From contig CBDDII010000002.1 of NCBI GenBank assembly GCA_965228905.1, positions 682,001 through 746,000 on the forward strand: a DNA stretch of 64,000 nucleotides. The letters run 5' to 3'. Each line of letters opens with the position of its first letter. Positions within the stretch are counted from its first letter, which is position 1. The translations under genes were made by a program, and so were the position numbers. This stretch comes from CALKXV01 sp965228905. Lineage in GTDB: Bacteria; Pseudomonadota; Alphaproteobacteria; Rhodobacterales; Rhodobacteraceae. Shown one piece after another: positions 7,737 through 16,286 of the stretch. The notes below the pieces were generated by a model that saw only the letters and a program-made list of their open reading frames with translations, ran no database searches and was not told the DNA's origin.

Positions 7737-8900
7737 ATGCCCGTCATCACCGAAATCGAAGACCTGAAACGCATTTACCGCCGCCGCGTGCCGAAGATGT
7801 TCTATGACTACGCCGAAAGCGGGTCGTGGAGCGAGCAGACCTTTCGCGAAAACACGAGCGATTTCAACGAAATCCGGCTGCGCCAGCGGATCGCTGTCGA
7901 TATGGCGGGGCGCACGACCGCGACCGAGATGGTCGGCCAGAATGTCTCGATGCCCGTCGCCCTGGCCCCCGTCGGGCTCTTGGGGATGCAAAGTGCCGAT
8001 GGCGAGATCAAGGCGGCACGGGCCGCGGCCAAGGCCGGTGTGCCGTTTACCCTGTCCACCATGTCGATCTGCTCGATCGAGGATGTGGCCGAGAATACCG
8101 ACAAACCCTTCTGGTTTCAGGTCTATACCCTGAAAGACGATGATTTCATGACGCGCCTGATGCAGCGTGCCCGCGCGGCGGAATGTTCGGCCCTGGTCAT
8201 CACCGTCGACCTTCAGATCATGGGGCAGCGCCACAAGGACCTGAAGAACGGTCTTTCCGCCCCGCCCAAACTGACCCCGGCGTCGATTGCCAACATGATG
8301 ACAAAGGTGCCCTGGGGACTTCAGATGCTGGGCACCAAGCGGCGTTTCTTTGGCAATATCGTCGGTCATGCGTCTGGCGTGTCCAATCCCGCCTCGCTGT
8401 CGGCATGGACGGCCGAGGCGTTCGACCCCTCGCTGGACTGGGACCGGATCAGGCAGTTGATGGACATGTGGGGCGGCAAGGTGATCCTGAAGGGTATTCT
8501 GGATGTCGAAGACGCCTTGAAAGCCGTCGAGGTGGGGGCCGACGCCATTGTCGTGTCCAACCATGGCGGACGACAATTGGACGGGGCCATGTCTTCGATC
8601 CGGATGCTGGAACCGATCGTCAAGGCGGTCGGTGACCGCTGCGAAGTCTGGATGGACAGCGGTATCAGGTCCGGGCAGGACGTCCTGAAGGCGGTCGCCC
8701 TTGGGGCCAAGGGCGTCATGATTGGCCGATCCTTTGTCTATGGTCTTGGTGCCATGGGGGAAAAGGGGGTGACCACCGCGCTGGATGTGATCCGCAAGGA
8801 GTTGGACACCTCGATGGCCCTTTGCGGGCGGCGCGACATCAACGAGGTGGATCGCGACATCCTTCTGGTGCCCGAAGGCTTTTCCGGTCGATTTGCCTGA
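7737..8900 (+). CDS. lldD: FMN-dependent alpha-hydroxy-acid dehydrogenase (L-lactate dehydrogenase type)
   Basis: 387 residues from the ATG at 7737 (MPVITEIEDLKRIYRRR); an ATG at 7719 adds six residues, and neither has a strong ribosome binding site. The protein is a TIM-barrel flavoenzyme: YDYAESGSWSE (23-33) carries the substrate-binding Tyr, and SNHGGRQLDG (274-283) carries the catalytic His276 and the Arg that binds the carboxylate. GMQSADGE and GVMIGRSF are also typical. It should oxidise an L-2-hydroxy acid, most likely L-lactate, to the keto acid, passing electrons to the respiratory chain. Exact substrate specificity is not readable. Confidence 0.9.
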   Translation: MPVITEIEDLKRIYRRRVPKMFYDYAESGSWSEQTFRENTSDFNEIRLRQRIAVDMAGRTTATEMVGQNVSMPVALAPVGLLGMQSADGEIKAARAAAKAGVPFTLSTMSICSIEDVAENTDKPFWFQVYTLKDDDFMTRLMQRARAAECSALVITVDLQIMGQRHKDLKNGLSAPPKLTPASIANMMTKVPWGLQMLGTKRRFFGNIVGHASGVSNPASLSAWTAEAFDPSLDWDRIRQLMDMWGGKVILKGILDVEDALKAVEVGADAIVVSNHGGRQLDGAMSSIRMLEPIVKAVGDRCEVWMDSGIRSGQDVLKAVALGAKGVMIGRSFVYGLGAMGEKGVTTALDVIRKELDTSMALCGRRDINEVDRDILLVPEGFSGRFA

Positions 8901-9034
8901 AATCCGCGTGTAGACCGGAAACAATTAACGCCTCAGAAGGCTTTGTCGCCTACCGGTGCACAGAAGACGCGGTTCGGATCGAAATTTGGCCGTGGTTGCG
9001 CCATTTTCTTGCCGTATTCCTGCGAGGCTGCATA

Positions 9035-9619
9035 ATGTTCGGCATGATGAGTAAGTGTATTCGAGTTTTTCTTTTTGCTGCGGTGGCCGGGATGGGGGCT
9101 TTCACCGCACAGAACTCTATTGCCGGTGGCAATGGCGTTTTCGCAGAGCAGGAATTCCCGGTCGAGGCTGAAGCCATCGTCAGGGCGACTGCCGAGCTTT
9201 TCGACAGCCTTGAGCGGGTCGAACAGGCACCAGCCGTTCGCGCCCCCGTGATCCGGGCGCCGAAACTGGCCAGGAAGGCAAGCGTCGTGTCCAAGGCAGG
9301 CACCGATCCGTTGAAGCGGAACGGCCCACTGCAACATCTGACCGGTTATCGGATCGACTGGTATCCGACCGACCGCTTCCTTGGCTCGGTCGATTTCATG
9401 GGCACCTGGGATGGCAAACGCAATCTGGTCTGTGGCTACGTGATCTGGGACGTCAGCGATGCGTCCTCGATCGAACTGGACAGGGTTGTCGCGAACTTTG
9501 TCGACATGGATGATTTGAAGGGGGCCAGCCCGGCAGAGGTGCATGAAACCCTGCTTGAGGCGAACTGTGCCTTCGGGGCCATTGACGCCAATTTCGCTTT
9601 CTTCGATCCCCTGGGCTGA
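9035..9619 (+). CDS. Hypothetical exported protein
   Basis: 194 residues. The ATG at 9035 has GAGG about 8 bases upstream; one at 9044 is possible. A Sec signal peptide is clear (KCIRVFLFAAVAGMGAFTAQ, probably cleaved near NSIA). The mature protein has an Ala/Pro/Arg-rich stretch (about 65-90), then a compact region with two Cys (LVCGYVIWDV and LLEANCAFGA) that could form a periplasmic disulfide. No family is recognised. It stands alone between lldD and rplY. Confidence 0.75.
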   Translation: MFGMMSKCIRVFLFAAVAGMGAFTAQNSIAGGNGVFAEQEFPVEAEAIVRATAELFDSLERVEQAPAVRAPVIRAPKLARKASVVSKAGTDPLKRNGPLQHLTGYRIDWYPTDRFLGSVDFMGTWDGKRNLVCGYVIWDVSDASSIELDRVVANFVDMDDLKGASPAEVHETLLEANCAFGAIDANFAFFDPLG

Positions 9620-9753
9620 GACGGCTGACCCCGGGTTTGGGCTCGGGGCTTAAAAAACCTCTTCCCAACCGGGAACTTCCCCGCTATAGGCAGCGCTTCA
9701 CATGGGGCGGACACCCTTGGAGGCTGCCCCTCGATACAATTTGGAGAAGACCC

Positions 9754-10416
9754 ATGGCTGGCGAGATCCCTGATCTTGAAGCCCTGGTGCGGACGGGGAC
9801 AGGCAAGGGGGCCGCCCGTCAGGCTCGTAGAGAGGGCCTCGTACCAGGCATCGTTTATGGCGGCGGCACCGACCCCGTTGCAATCAACATCCCCTACAAC
9901 GTGCTGTTCAAAAAGCTGAAAGACGGGCGTTTCCTGTCGACGCTTTACAACATGAAGGTCGAAGGCCAGGACGATGTCCGCGTCATCTGCCGGAACGTCC
10001 AGCGCGACGTGGTCAAGGACCTTCCGACGCATGTGGACTTCATGCGCCTGAAGCGGACCACCAAGATCAACCTGTTCATTCCCGTCGAAGTGGAAGGCGA
10101 AGAGGATTGCCCCGGCATTCGCCAGGGTGGCCTTTTGACCATGATCCGCCCGGAAGTCGAACTGGTCGTGACCGCGGGCGATATCCCCGATCACATCACG
10201 ATCAGCGTTGCGGGTCTCGACATTGGTGACACGATCACCATTTCCGACGTGACCCTGCCGGAAGGCGCGAAACCGACCATCGACCGTGACTTCGTGATCG
10301 CGAATATCTCGGCACCGTCGGCACTGGCCAGCGCCTCGGACGATGAAGACGAGGGCGAAGAGGCAGCAGCAGAAGAAAGCACCGAAGAAACCTCCGAAGA
10401 GGCGACCGAAGAATAA
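9754..10416 (+). CDS. rplY: 50S ribosomal protein L25/general stress protein Ctc
   Basis: 220 residues from ATG 9754, preceded by GGAGAAG. The N-terminal 5S rRNA-binding L25 domain (about 5-95, with GKGAARQARREGLVPGIVYG) is followed by the TL5-type C-terminal beta domain (about 100-190) and a very acidic tail rich in Glu, Ser and Thr (195-220). This long CTC form is standard in alphaproteobacteria. A strong terminator follows 25 bases after the stop. pth, often the neighbour, is not present here. Confidence 0.96.
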   Translation: MAGEIPDLEALVRTGTGKGAARQARREGLVPGIVYGGGTDPVAINIPYNVLFKKLKDGRFLSTLYNMKVEGQDDVRVICRNVQRDVVKDLPTHVDFMRLKRTTKINLFIPVEVEGEEDCPGIRQGGLLTMIRPEVELVVTAGDIPDHITISVAGLDIGDTITISDVTLPEGAKPTIDRDFVIANISAPSALASASDDEDEGEEAAAEESTEETSEEATEE

Positions 10417-10440
10417 GCTCGTCTGCAAATGTTTTTGTCA

Positions 10441-10471
10441 GGCGCGTCCCGCATGGGGCGCGCCTTTCTTT
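10441..10471 (+). terminator. Rho-independent terminator of rplY
   Basis: A 10-bp stem (10441-10450 with 10455-10464, one G-T pair, loop GCAT) is followed by TTTCTTTATG. Confidence 0.88.
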
Positions 10472-10504
10472 ATGTTTCGGGTCCATGTCTGCTAATGTGA
10501 CGCC

Positions 10505-10723
10505 ATGACCCATACCCCCGCCCTCATGTCGCTTGCGACGCCTTCGCTGGAATATTTCCTGAGCCTGCTTCCCGCTGATCGCATCACGCGAACGGAAGGT
10601 AGAATCGTTGTCCATGCCGATGCAGGCGATGCGATCTGGTTTCAGCGCGGTGACCGGTGGATCACGGCGGCTCCGGGGTTCGAAGCGGCCATGCGGAACG
10701 GGGCGACCGCCACCGTCCATTGA
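10505..10723 (+). CDS. Small hypothetical protein
   Basis: 72 residues (MTHTPALMSLATPSLEYFLS...). Codon choice matches the neighbours (high G+C in third positions), supporting real coding. No ribosome binding site of note precedes it. No signal peptide, Cys pair or known domain is seen; the middle (RIVVHADAGDAIWFQRGDRW) looks like a small beta-rich fold. It lies between the rplY terminator and the convergent dehydratase gene. Confidence 0.55.
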   Translation: MTHTPALMSLATPSLEYFLSLLPADRITRTEGRIVVHADAGDAIWFQRGDRWITAAPGFEAAMRNGATATVH

Positions 10724-10738
10724 AACGGCCAGGCATGG

Positions 10739-11707
10739 CTAGACCTCTGGCGTGCCACCCTGCATCACGGTCAGGAACCAGTCGCGGTCGATATTGCCGC
10801 CACAGAGGATGACAGCCACTTTCTGTCCGCTCGTTGCATCCTGTTCCTGCATCAGGGCCGCGAGAGGGGCGGCCCCGGCCCCTTCGGCAAGGTTGTGCGT
10901 GTCGCGGTAATAGGTGCGGATGGCCTCGGCAACAGCGTCGTCGCTGACCGATACGATCCGCTCGGCCCCCTTGGAATAGATCGCCAGTGCTTCGGGCACC
11001 GGCACGCGCACGGCCATCCCGTCGGCAAAGGTTCGTGCCGTTGGCGTTTCCACCGGGCGACCCGCCTCGACCGACAGTTTGGCGGTCTCTGCCCCTTTGC
11101 TGACGACGCCGACGATGCGCGTGTCCCGCCCAAGGGCGTCGCGTGCGGCGATGCAGCCGCAGATGCCCGAACCGCAGCCGATCGGCACGTAAAGCGTGTG
11201 AAGATCGGGAACGGCGTTCAAAAGCTCATAGGCATAGGTGGCGACTCCGCGCACCAGTTCGCGATGAAACGGCGGCACGAAGGTCAGACCCTCGGCCTTG
11301 GCAACGCGCAGTACCTCGTCCTTCGCCGCGTCGAAGTCATCGCCGAATTCGACCAGTTCCGCCCCGAAGGCCCGCATGGCGGCGTTCTTTTCCACCGAGT
11401 TACCGCGCGGGACGTAAACGACCGCACGCAGGCCCGCCGCCGTGGCGGCCCGTGCCTGGCCCTGGCCGTGATTGCCGCGTGTCGCGGTGATGATGCCGGG
11501 GCTTTCGGGATGTTCGCGTCTGAGCCAGTCCATGAAAGTGATCGCGCCGCGCAGCTTGAACGATCCGGTCGGCGTATGGTTCTCGTGCTTGACCCAGACC
11601 TCGGTTCCAAGGCGTTCGGACAGGGCCGGCCAATGATACTGCGGCGTTTCCGGCATCGCGGATTTGACGATCCGGTGCGCGTCTTCGATTTCATCAAGGG
11701 TGAACAT
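10739..11707 (-). CDS. Threonine/serine dehydratase-like PLP enzyme
   Basis: 322 residues from ATG 11707 (MFTLDEIEDAHRIVKSAMPE); the open frame extends further but the extension is not protein-like. Fold-type II PLP enzyme: Schiff-base Lys51 in TGSFKLRGA, the RGNHGQG segment (about 83-89), and the phosphate-binding loop GCGSGI (about 175). It lacks the C-terminal ACT regulatory domain of biosynthetic IlvA, so it is more likely catabolic, deaminating a hydroxy amino acid. Related enzymes include EutB of hydroxyectoine use, so the substrate is open. It is divergent from fahA. Confidence 0.82.
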   Translation of the reverse strand: MFTLDEIEDAHRIVKSAMPETPQYHWPALSERLGTEVWVKHENHTPTGSFKLRGAITFMDWLRREHPESPGIITATRGNHGQGQARAATAAGLRAVVYVPRGNSVEKNAAMRAFGAELVEFGDDFDAAKDEVLRVAKAEGLTFVPPFHRELVRGVATYAYELLNAVPDLHTLYVPIGCGSGICGCIAARDALGRDTRIVGVVSKGAETAKLSVEAGRPVETPTARTFADGMAVRVPVPEALAIYSKGAERIVSVSDDAVAEAIRTYYRDTHNLAEGAGAAPLAALMQEQDATSGQKVAVILCGGNIDRDWFLTVMQGGTPEV

Positions 11708-11843
11708 CGCGGTCAACTCTCGGGGCTTTGCCAAGGCATACGCGGGGTCGCGCGGAGGGGAAAGGTGCAACCTGAAGGAAAAGTCGTTTGACGCCACAGC
11801 CGACAGAGAGTGAAATCGAACTGACGGCAATCGGTGCGGCGGG

Positions 11844-11899
11844 CAAAATTTTCGAGGAAAATTTTGGCCTGCGGCGCGCGTATTTGTAAAGCGATGAAG
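11844..11899 (+). repeat. Dispersed intergenic element, copy 2 of 8
   Basis: An A/T hairpin (11844-11852 with 11858-11866) is followed by a GC-rich spacer and the core cgtatttgtaaagcgatgaa (11879-11899). Here the end of the element merges with AAGGAG, which serves as the ribosome binding site of the GTG-started fahA. Confidence 0.8.
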
Positions 11900-11909
11900 G
11901 AGATACCCG

Positions 11910-13154
11910 GTGCCCTTGATGAAAAGTTGGGTGGAAACAGCGAACGATCCCGAAGGGGCGTTTCCGCTGAACAACCTGCCCTTTGGTGTATTCGACGACG
12001 GGCGTGGGGCGCGGGCCGGCGTGGCCATAGGTGACATGGTACTGGACCTTGGCGGGATGGAGGCGCTCAGCATGGTCACCGCCGCCGGTTTCCGGGACGG
12101 CGCGCTGAACACCTTCATGGCCGAGGGGCCTGCCGCCTGGGCGCGGGTGCGCAACACATTGACGGGGCTACTGGCAGAAGGTTCCGCCGCCGAGGCGCAG
12201 GTGCAGGCTCTTCTCTATCCGCAATCGCTGGTCACGATGAAACTGCCCTTCCGGGTGACGGAGTATACGGATTTCTATGCGGGGCAGCATCACGCAACCA
12301 ACGTCGGCACGATGTTTCGCGGGGCCGAGAATGCGCTGCCGCCGAACTGGCTTCATATCCCGATCGGCTATAACGGGCGGGCCTCGTCCGTCGTGGTGTC
12401 CGGCACCGATGTCCGCCGCCCCTGGGGCCAGTTGAAAAGCCCGGACGCTGACGCGCCGGTCTTTGCGCCCTCGCGCCGGTTCGACATCGAGTTGGAGATG
12501 GGCGCGGTCGTCGGCCAGCCCTCGGACGGGCCGGTGAGCGTGTCCCGCGCCGACGAGATGATCTTTGGCTATGTCCTGTTGAACGACTGGTCGGCCCGCG
12601 ACATCCAGGCCTGGGAGTATCAGCCTTTGGGGCCGTTCCAGTCGAAGGCCACCGCCACCTCGATCAGCCCATGGGTCGTGACGAAAGCCGCCTTGGAGGG
12701 TTTCCGCGTTTCGACGCCTGAACGCGAGGTGCCGCTTTTGCCGCATCTCGCCGATGCCGGACCGATGCTTTATGACATTGGTCTCGAAGTGACAATCGAA
12801 CCGGAAGGCGGCAGTGAAGAGGTAATCTCGCGCACCAACTATTGCGAGATGTATTATTCCAGCGCCCAGCAGTTGGCGCATCATTCGACCTCGGGTTGCC
12901 CCATGCGGGTCGGTGATCTTTTGGGGTCTGGCACGATCTCGGGGCCGGAGCGGGGCAATCGCGGTTCGCTTCTTGAACTGTCCTGGGGCGGGAAAGAGCC
13001 CCTGGAACTGACCCAGGGCGGAACGCGCAGTTTCATCGAGGACGGCGACCGGCTGACCCTGAAGGGTGCTGCAAAAGGGGCCGGTTTCACCATCGGGTTC
13101 GGCGATTGCACGGGTCGGGTTCTGCCCGCACTTGATGATCCATTCGAAAGGTAA
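11910..13154 (+). CDS. fahA: Fumarylacetoacetase
   Basis: 414 residues. The start is GTG at 11910, with AAGGAG about 8 bases upstream; the only nearby ATG (codon 4) has poorer spacing. The N-terminal FAH domain (about 15-115) precedes the catalytic domain; TDFYAGQHHATNVG contains the catalytic His and metal-site Asp, and FDIELEMGAVVG and LLNDWSARDIQAWEYQPLG supply the remaining metal ligands. It hydrolyses fumarylacetoacetate to fumarate and acetoacetate, the last step of tyrosine/homogentisate degradation. The next genes, an MBL-fold protein 4 bases on and a DinB-fold protein, appear co-transcribed. Confidence 0.95.
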   Translation: MPLMKSWVETANDPEGAFPLNNLPFGVFDDGRGARAGVAIGDMVLDLGGMEALSMVTAAGFRDGALNTFMAEGPAAWARVRNTLTGLLAEGSAAEAQVQALLYPQSLVTMKLPFRVTEYTDFYAGQHHATNVGTMFRGAENALPPNWLHIPIGYNGRASSVVVSGTDVRRPWGQLKSPDADAPVFAPSRRFDIELEMGAVVGQPSDGPVSVSRADEMIFGYVLLNDWSARDIQAWEYQPLGPFQSKATATSISPWVVTKAALEGFRVSTPEREVPLLPHLADAGPMLYDIGLEVTIEPEGGSEEVISRTNYCEMYYSSAQQLAHHSTSGCPMRVGDLLGSGTISGPERGNRGSLLELSWGGKEPLELTQGGTRSFIEDGDRLTLKGAAKGAGFTIGFGDCTGRVLPALDDPFER

Positions 13155-13158
13155 AGAC

Positions 13159-14109
13159 ATGGCCAAGGCTTTCGCCTCGCAAGGCGATATGAGCGAAAAG
13201 AAGATCACCTTCGACGAGATCGGTGAGGGGCTTTGGGCCTTTACCGCCGAGGGCGATCCCAACTCGGGTGTCATCATCGGCGACGACAGCGTGATGATCG
13301 TCGAGGCTCAGGCGACACCGCGCCTGGCGAACAAGGTGATCGAAAAGGTGCGCGAGGTGACGGACAAGCCGATCACGCACCTGGTGTTGACCCATTACCA
13401 CGCCGTGCGGGTGCTTGGTGCCAGTGCCTATGGCGCGCCCCAGATCATCATGACCGAGAAGGCCCGTTCCATGGTGGCCGAGCGCGGGCAGGAAGACTGG
13501 GACAGCGAGTTTCAGCGGTTCCCGCGCCTGTTCGAGGGGCATGAGAGCATTCCGGGCCTGACCTGGCCGACGACCACGTTTCACGGGCGAATGAGTGTCT
13601 ATCTCGGGAAGCGGCGCGTCGATATCATGCAGATGGGCCGGGCGCACACGGCGGGCGATGCGGTGATCTATGTGCCGGATCAGAACGTGATGTTCACCGG
13701 CGATATCGTGGAATACAAATCCGCCTGCTACTGTGGTGACGGGCATTTCCACGACTGGCCCGGCACGCTGGAAAACATCCGTGGCTGGGATCTGGACGCC
13801 ATCGCGCCGGGGCGGGGCGATGCGCTGGTCGGGCGGGACATGGTGAATGCGGCCCTTGATTCGACGAAGGATTTCGTGCGCTCGACCTATCGGCCCGCCG
13901 CGAAGGTCGCCCTCAGGGGTGGATCCTTGAAAGAGGCCTGGGATGCCGTGCGCGCCGAATGCGATCCGAAGTTTTCCGATTACGCGATCTATGAACATTG
14001 CCTGCCCTTCAATGTCGCTCGCGCCTATGACGAGGCTCTGGACATCGACACGCCGCGTATCTGGACCGCCGAGCGGGACCTGCAGATGTGGGAGGCGTTG
14101 CAGGGATGA
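13159..14109 (+). CDS. MBL-fold (metallo-beta-lactamase-like) hydrolase with altered metal motif
   Basis: 316 residues from ATG 13159. The fold is recognisable: the strand VMIVEAQATPRLA, THYHAVRVLG, GRAHTAGDAVIYVP and MFTGDIVEY follow the usual order. In the HxHxDH signature the first two His are kept (His79, His81), but the Asp is Val83 and the last His is Arg84, so a normal second metal site is unlikely. The gene starts 4 bases after fahA and overlaps the DinB-fold gene (ATGA), pointing to a job in aromatic-ring catabolism. The reaction is unknown. Confidence 0.8.
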   Translation: MAKAFASQGDMSEKKITFDEIGEGLWAFTAEGDPNSGVIIGDDSVMIVEAQATPRLANKVIEKVREVTDKPITHLVLTHYHAVRVLGASAYGAPQIIMTEKARSMVAERGQEDWDSEFQRFPRLFEGHESIPGLTWPTTTFHGRMSVYLGKRRVDIMQMGRAHTAGDAVIYVPDQNVMFTGDIVEYKSACYCGDGHFHDWPGTLENIRGWDLDAIAPGRGDALVGRDMVNAALDSTKDFVRSTYRPAAKVALRGGSLKEAWDAVRAECDPKFSDYAIYEHCLPFNVARAYDEALDIDTPRIWTAERDLQMWEALQG

Positions 14110-14612
14110 GCCCCTATGCGGAGATGGCCCTGAACAACACCTATGCCAACCGGGTGCTTTACGGTGCGATTTCGGGGATGGATCACGCGGCTTTCACCGC
14201 GAAGCGCCCGGGGTTCTTTCCGTCGTTGTCACGCACGTTGAACCATATCTACGAGGTCGATCTTTACTATATCGACGCACTGGAAGAGGGCGGGCAGGGC
14301 CGCGCTCTGTTCTATCGCGACGACATCGAGGATGTGGCGACGCTGGCAAAGGCGCAGGCCGAGGCGGACATGCGATTGGCGATGTTCTGTCAGGGCGAGA
14401 TTGATCTTGGGCATTCGGTGAACGTCGAGCGAAAGGATGAGATGACGCGAGAGAAGATCGGAGCGATCCTGCCCCATCTTTTTCAGCACCAGGTACACCA
14501 CCGTGGGCAGGCCCATACCCAGGTCGGGGATGCGGGGATCGCGCCGCCGCAACTGGATGATTTCTTTCTGGAATTTGGTCGCGCGCCGATTGCGCAAGAA
14601 TATTTTCGCTAG
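14106..14612 (+). CDS. DinB-fold metal-binding protein
   Basis: 168 residues, the usual DinB/YfiT length. A four-helix-bundle protein with a probable metal triad: His47 in TLNHIYE and His128 and His132 in FQHQVHHRGQAH. It overlaps the MBL gene by four bases and is third in the fahA operon. The DinB superfamily includes thiol-dependent maleylpyruvate isomerases, so an isomerase step just before fumarylacetoacetase is an attractive inference; no glutathione-transferase-type maleylacetoacetate isomerase gene is visible nearby. That role is unproven. Confidence 0.82.
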   Translation: MSPYAEMALNNTYANRVLYGAISGMDHAAFTAKRPGFFPSLSRTLNHIYEVDLYYIDALEEGGQGRALFYRDDIEDVATLAKAQAEADMRLAMFCQGEIDLGHSVNVERKDEMTREKIGAILPHLFQHQVHHRGQAHTQVGDAGIAPPQLDDFFLEFGRAPIAQEYFR

Positions 14613-14624
14613 CCTGCCGCGTGC

Positions 14625-16286
14625 TTACCGCTGCATCGTTTCCCAATCCGGGTGAAGCCAGGGCGCTCGGTTGTCCGGGGGCAGGGGCGTTTTGCCCAGA
14701 ACGGCGTCGGCCACCTTTTCCCCCACCATGATCGAAGGTGCGTTGAGATTGCCGTTGGTGATGCGCGGAAAGATCGAACTGTCGGCGACGCGCAGGGCGT
14801 CCACGCCGATCACACGCGCCTCGGGGTCGACCACGGCCATGGGATCGCCTCGCCGTCCCATCTTTGCCGTGCCGCAGGGGTGATAGGCGCTTTCGACGTG
14901 TTCGCGGATCGCTTCGTTCAGGGCCTCGTCGGATTGCACGTCTTCGCCGGGGACAAGTTCGCGCTTGTAGAACGGGGCGAAGGCGGGTTGGCTGAAAATC
15001 TCGCGCGTCAGGCGGATGCAGCGGCGGAAATCTCGCCAGTCGCTTTCGTCGCTCATGTAGTTGAACAGAATGCGCGGATCGTCCTTCGGGTCGGACGAGC
15101 GCAGGGTGACTTCGCCGCGCGAGACGCTGCGCATGGGGCCGACGTGGGCCTGGAACCCGTGGCCTTCGGCGGCAGCCTGACCGTCATAGCGCACGGCAAT
15201 GGGTAAAAAGTGGAACTGGATGTCGGGATAATCGATACCTGCCCGCGATCGGATGAACCCGGTGCTTTCGAACTGGTTCGAGGCACCGGGGCCGGTCTTG
15301 GTGAACAGCCAACGCGCGCCGACATAGGCTTTGCCGAACAGGTTCCAGTACTTGTATAGGCTGACGGGCTGGGAGGCGGCGGCTTGCACGTAAAGCTCCA
15401 GATGATCCTGGAGGTTCTGGCCCACGCCTGCGCGGTCCGCGACGACCGCGATCCCGTGTTCGGCCAGATGCGCGGCGGGGCCGATCCCGGACAGCATCAG
15501 AAGTTTTGGCGAGTTGATCGAAGAGGCGGCAAGGATCACCTCGGCATTCGCACGGATCACCTCCGTTTTGCCGCCGCGCGTGATCTCGACGCCCGTTGCG
15601 CGGCCTTCCTTGATGACAACTTTGTTGGCCATGCCACGTAGAAGGGTACAGTTGCCGGATTTCAAAGCGGGGGTCAGGTAAGCCTTTGCCGCAGACCACC
15701 GCGCGCCCTTCCAGACTGTCATCTCGAAGGGGCCGAAACCTTCCTGCTGTTCGCCGTTGTAGTCGGCGGTCAGGGGATAGCCCGCTTGTTGCCCCGCTTC
15801 GACAAAGGCCTTCACAAGCGGGTTGTCACGTTGGCCGCGTGTGACGTGCAAAGGTCCGCCTTGGCCGCGCCAGTCGGCATCGCCGCCGTGGCCGCCCGCG
15901 TGCCAATCTTCCATCCGGCGGAAGTAGGGCAGCACATCAGCATACCCCCAACCGTCGGCGCCCTGGTCGCGCCAGTGGTCAAAGTCGCGGGCGTGACCGC
16001 GCACATAGACCATCCCGTTGATCGAGCTTGATCCGCCGATCACCTTGCCGCGCGGGCAGGCCAGGCGGCGTCCGCCAAGGTGTGGTTCAGGTTCGGTTTT
16101 ATACCCCCAGTCATACCGCTTCATGTTCATCGGAAACGACAGCGCGCCCGGCATGTTGATGAACGGGCCCCAGTCCGAGCCGCCGTGTTCGATCACGATG
16201 ACCGACCGCCCGGCTTCGGCCAGACGATAGGCCATGGCGCAACCGGCGCTGCCTGCGCCGACGATGACGTAATCGGCCTGGCTCAA
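14625..16286 (-). CDS. betA: Choline dehydrogenase
   Basis: 553 residues, full length for the GMC oxidoreductase BetA. The FAD dinucleotide motif VGAGSAGC (8-15), the GMC signatures PRGKVIGGSSSINGM (about 79-93) and AASSINSPKLLMLSGIGP, and the catalytic His region YHPCGTAKMG (near 467) are present. It oxidises choline to betaine aldehyde, membrane-associated and coupled to the electron transport chain. It overlaps betB by four bases and so is second in a betB-betA operon. No betI regulator or choline transporter gene is adjacent. Confidence 0.95.
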   Translation of the reverse strand: MSQADYVIVGAGSAGCAMAYRLAEAGRSVIVIEHGGSDWGPFINMPGALSFPMNMKRYDWGYKTEPEPHLGGRRLACPRGKVIGGSSSINGMVYVRGHARDFDHWRDQGADGWGYADVLPYFRRMEDWHAGGHGGDADWRGQGGPLHVTRGQRDNPLVKAFVEAGQQAGYPLTADYNGEQQEGFGPFEMTVWKGARWSAAKAYLTPALKSGNCTLLRGMANKVVIKEGRATGVEITRGGKTEVIRANAEVILAASSINSPKLLMLSGIGPAAHLAEHGIAVVADRAGVGQNLQDHLELYVQAAASQPVSLYKYWNLFGKAYVGARWLFTKTGPGASNQFESTGFIRSRAGIDYPDIQFHFLPIAVRYDGQAAAEGHGFQAHVGPMRSVSRGEVTLRSSDPKDDPRILFNYMSDESDWRDFRRCIRLTREIFSQPAFAPFYKRELVPGEDVQSDEALNEAIREHVESAYHPCGTAKMGRRGDPMAVVDPEARVIGVDALRVADSSIFPRITNGNLNAPSIMVGEKVADAVLGKTPLPPDNRAPWLHPDWETMQR

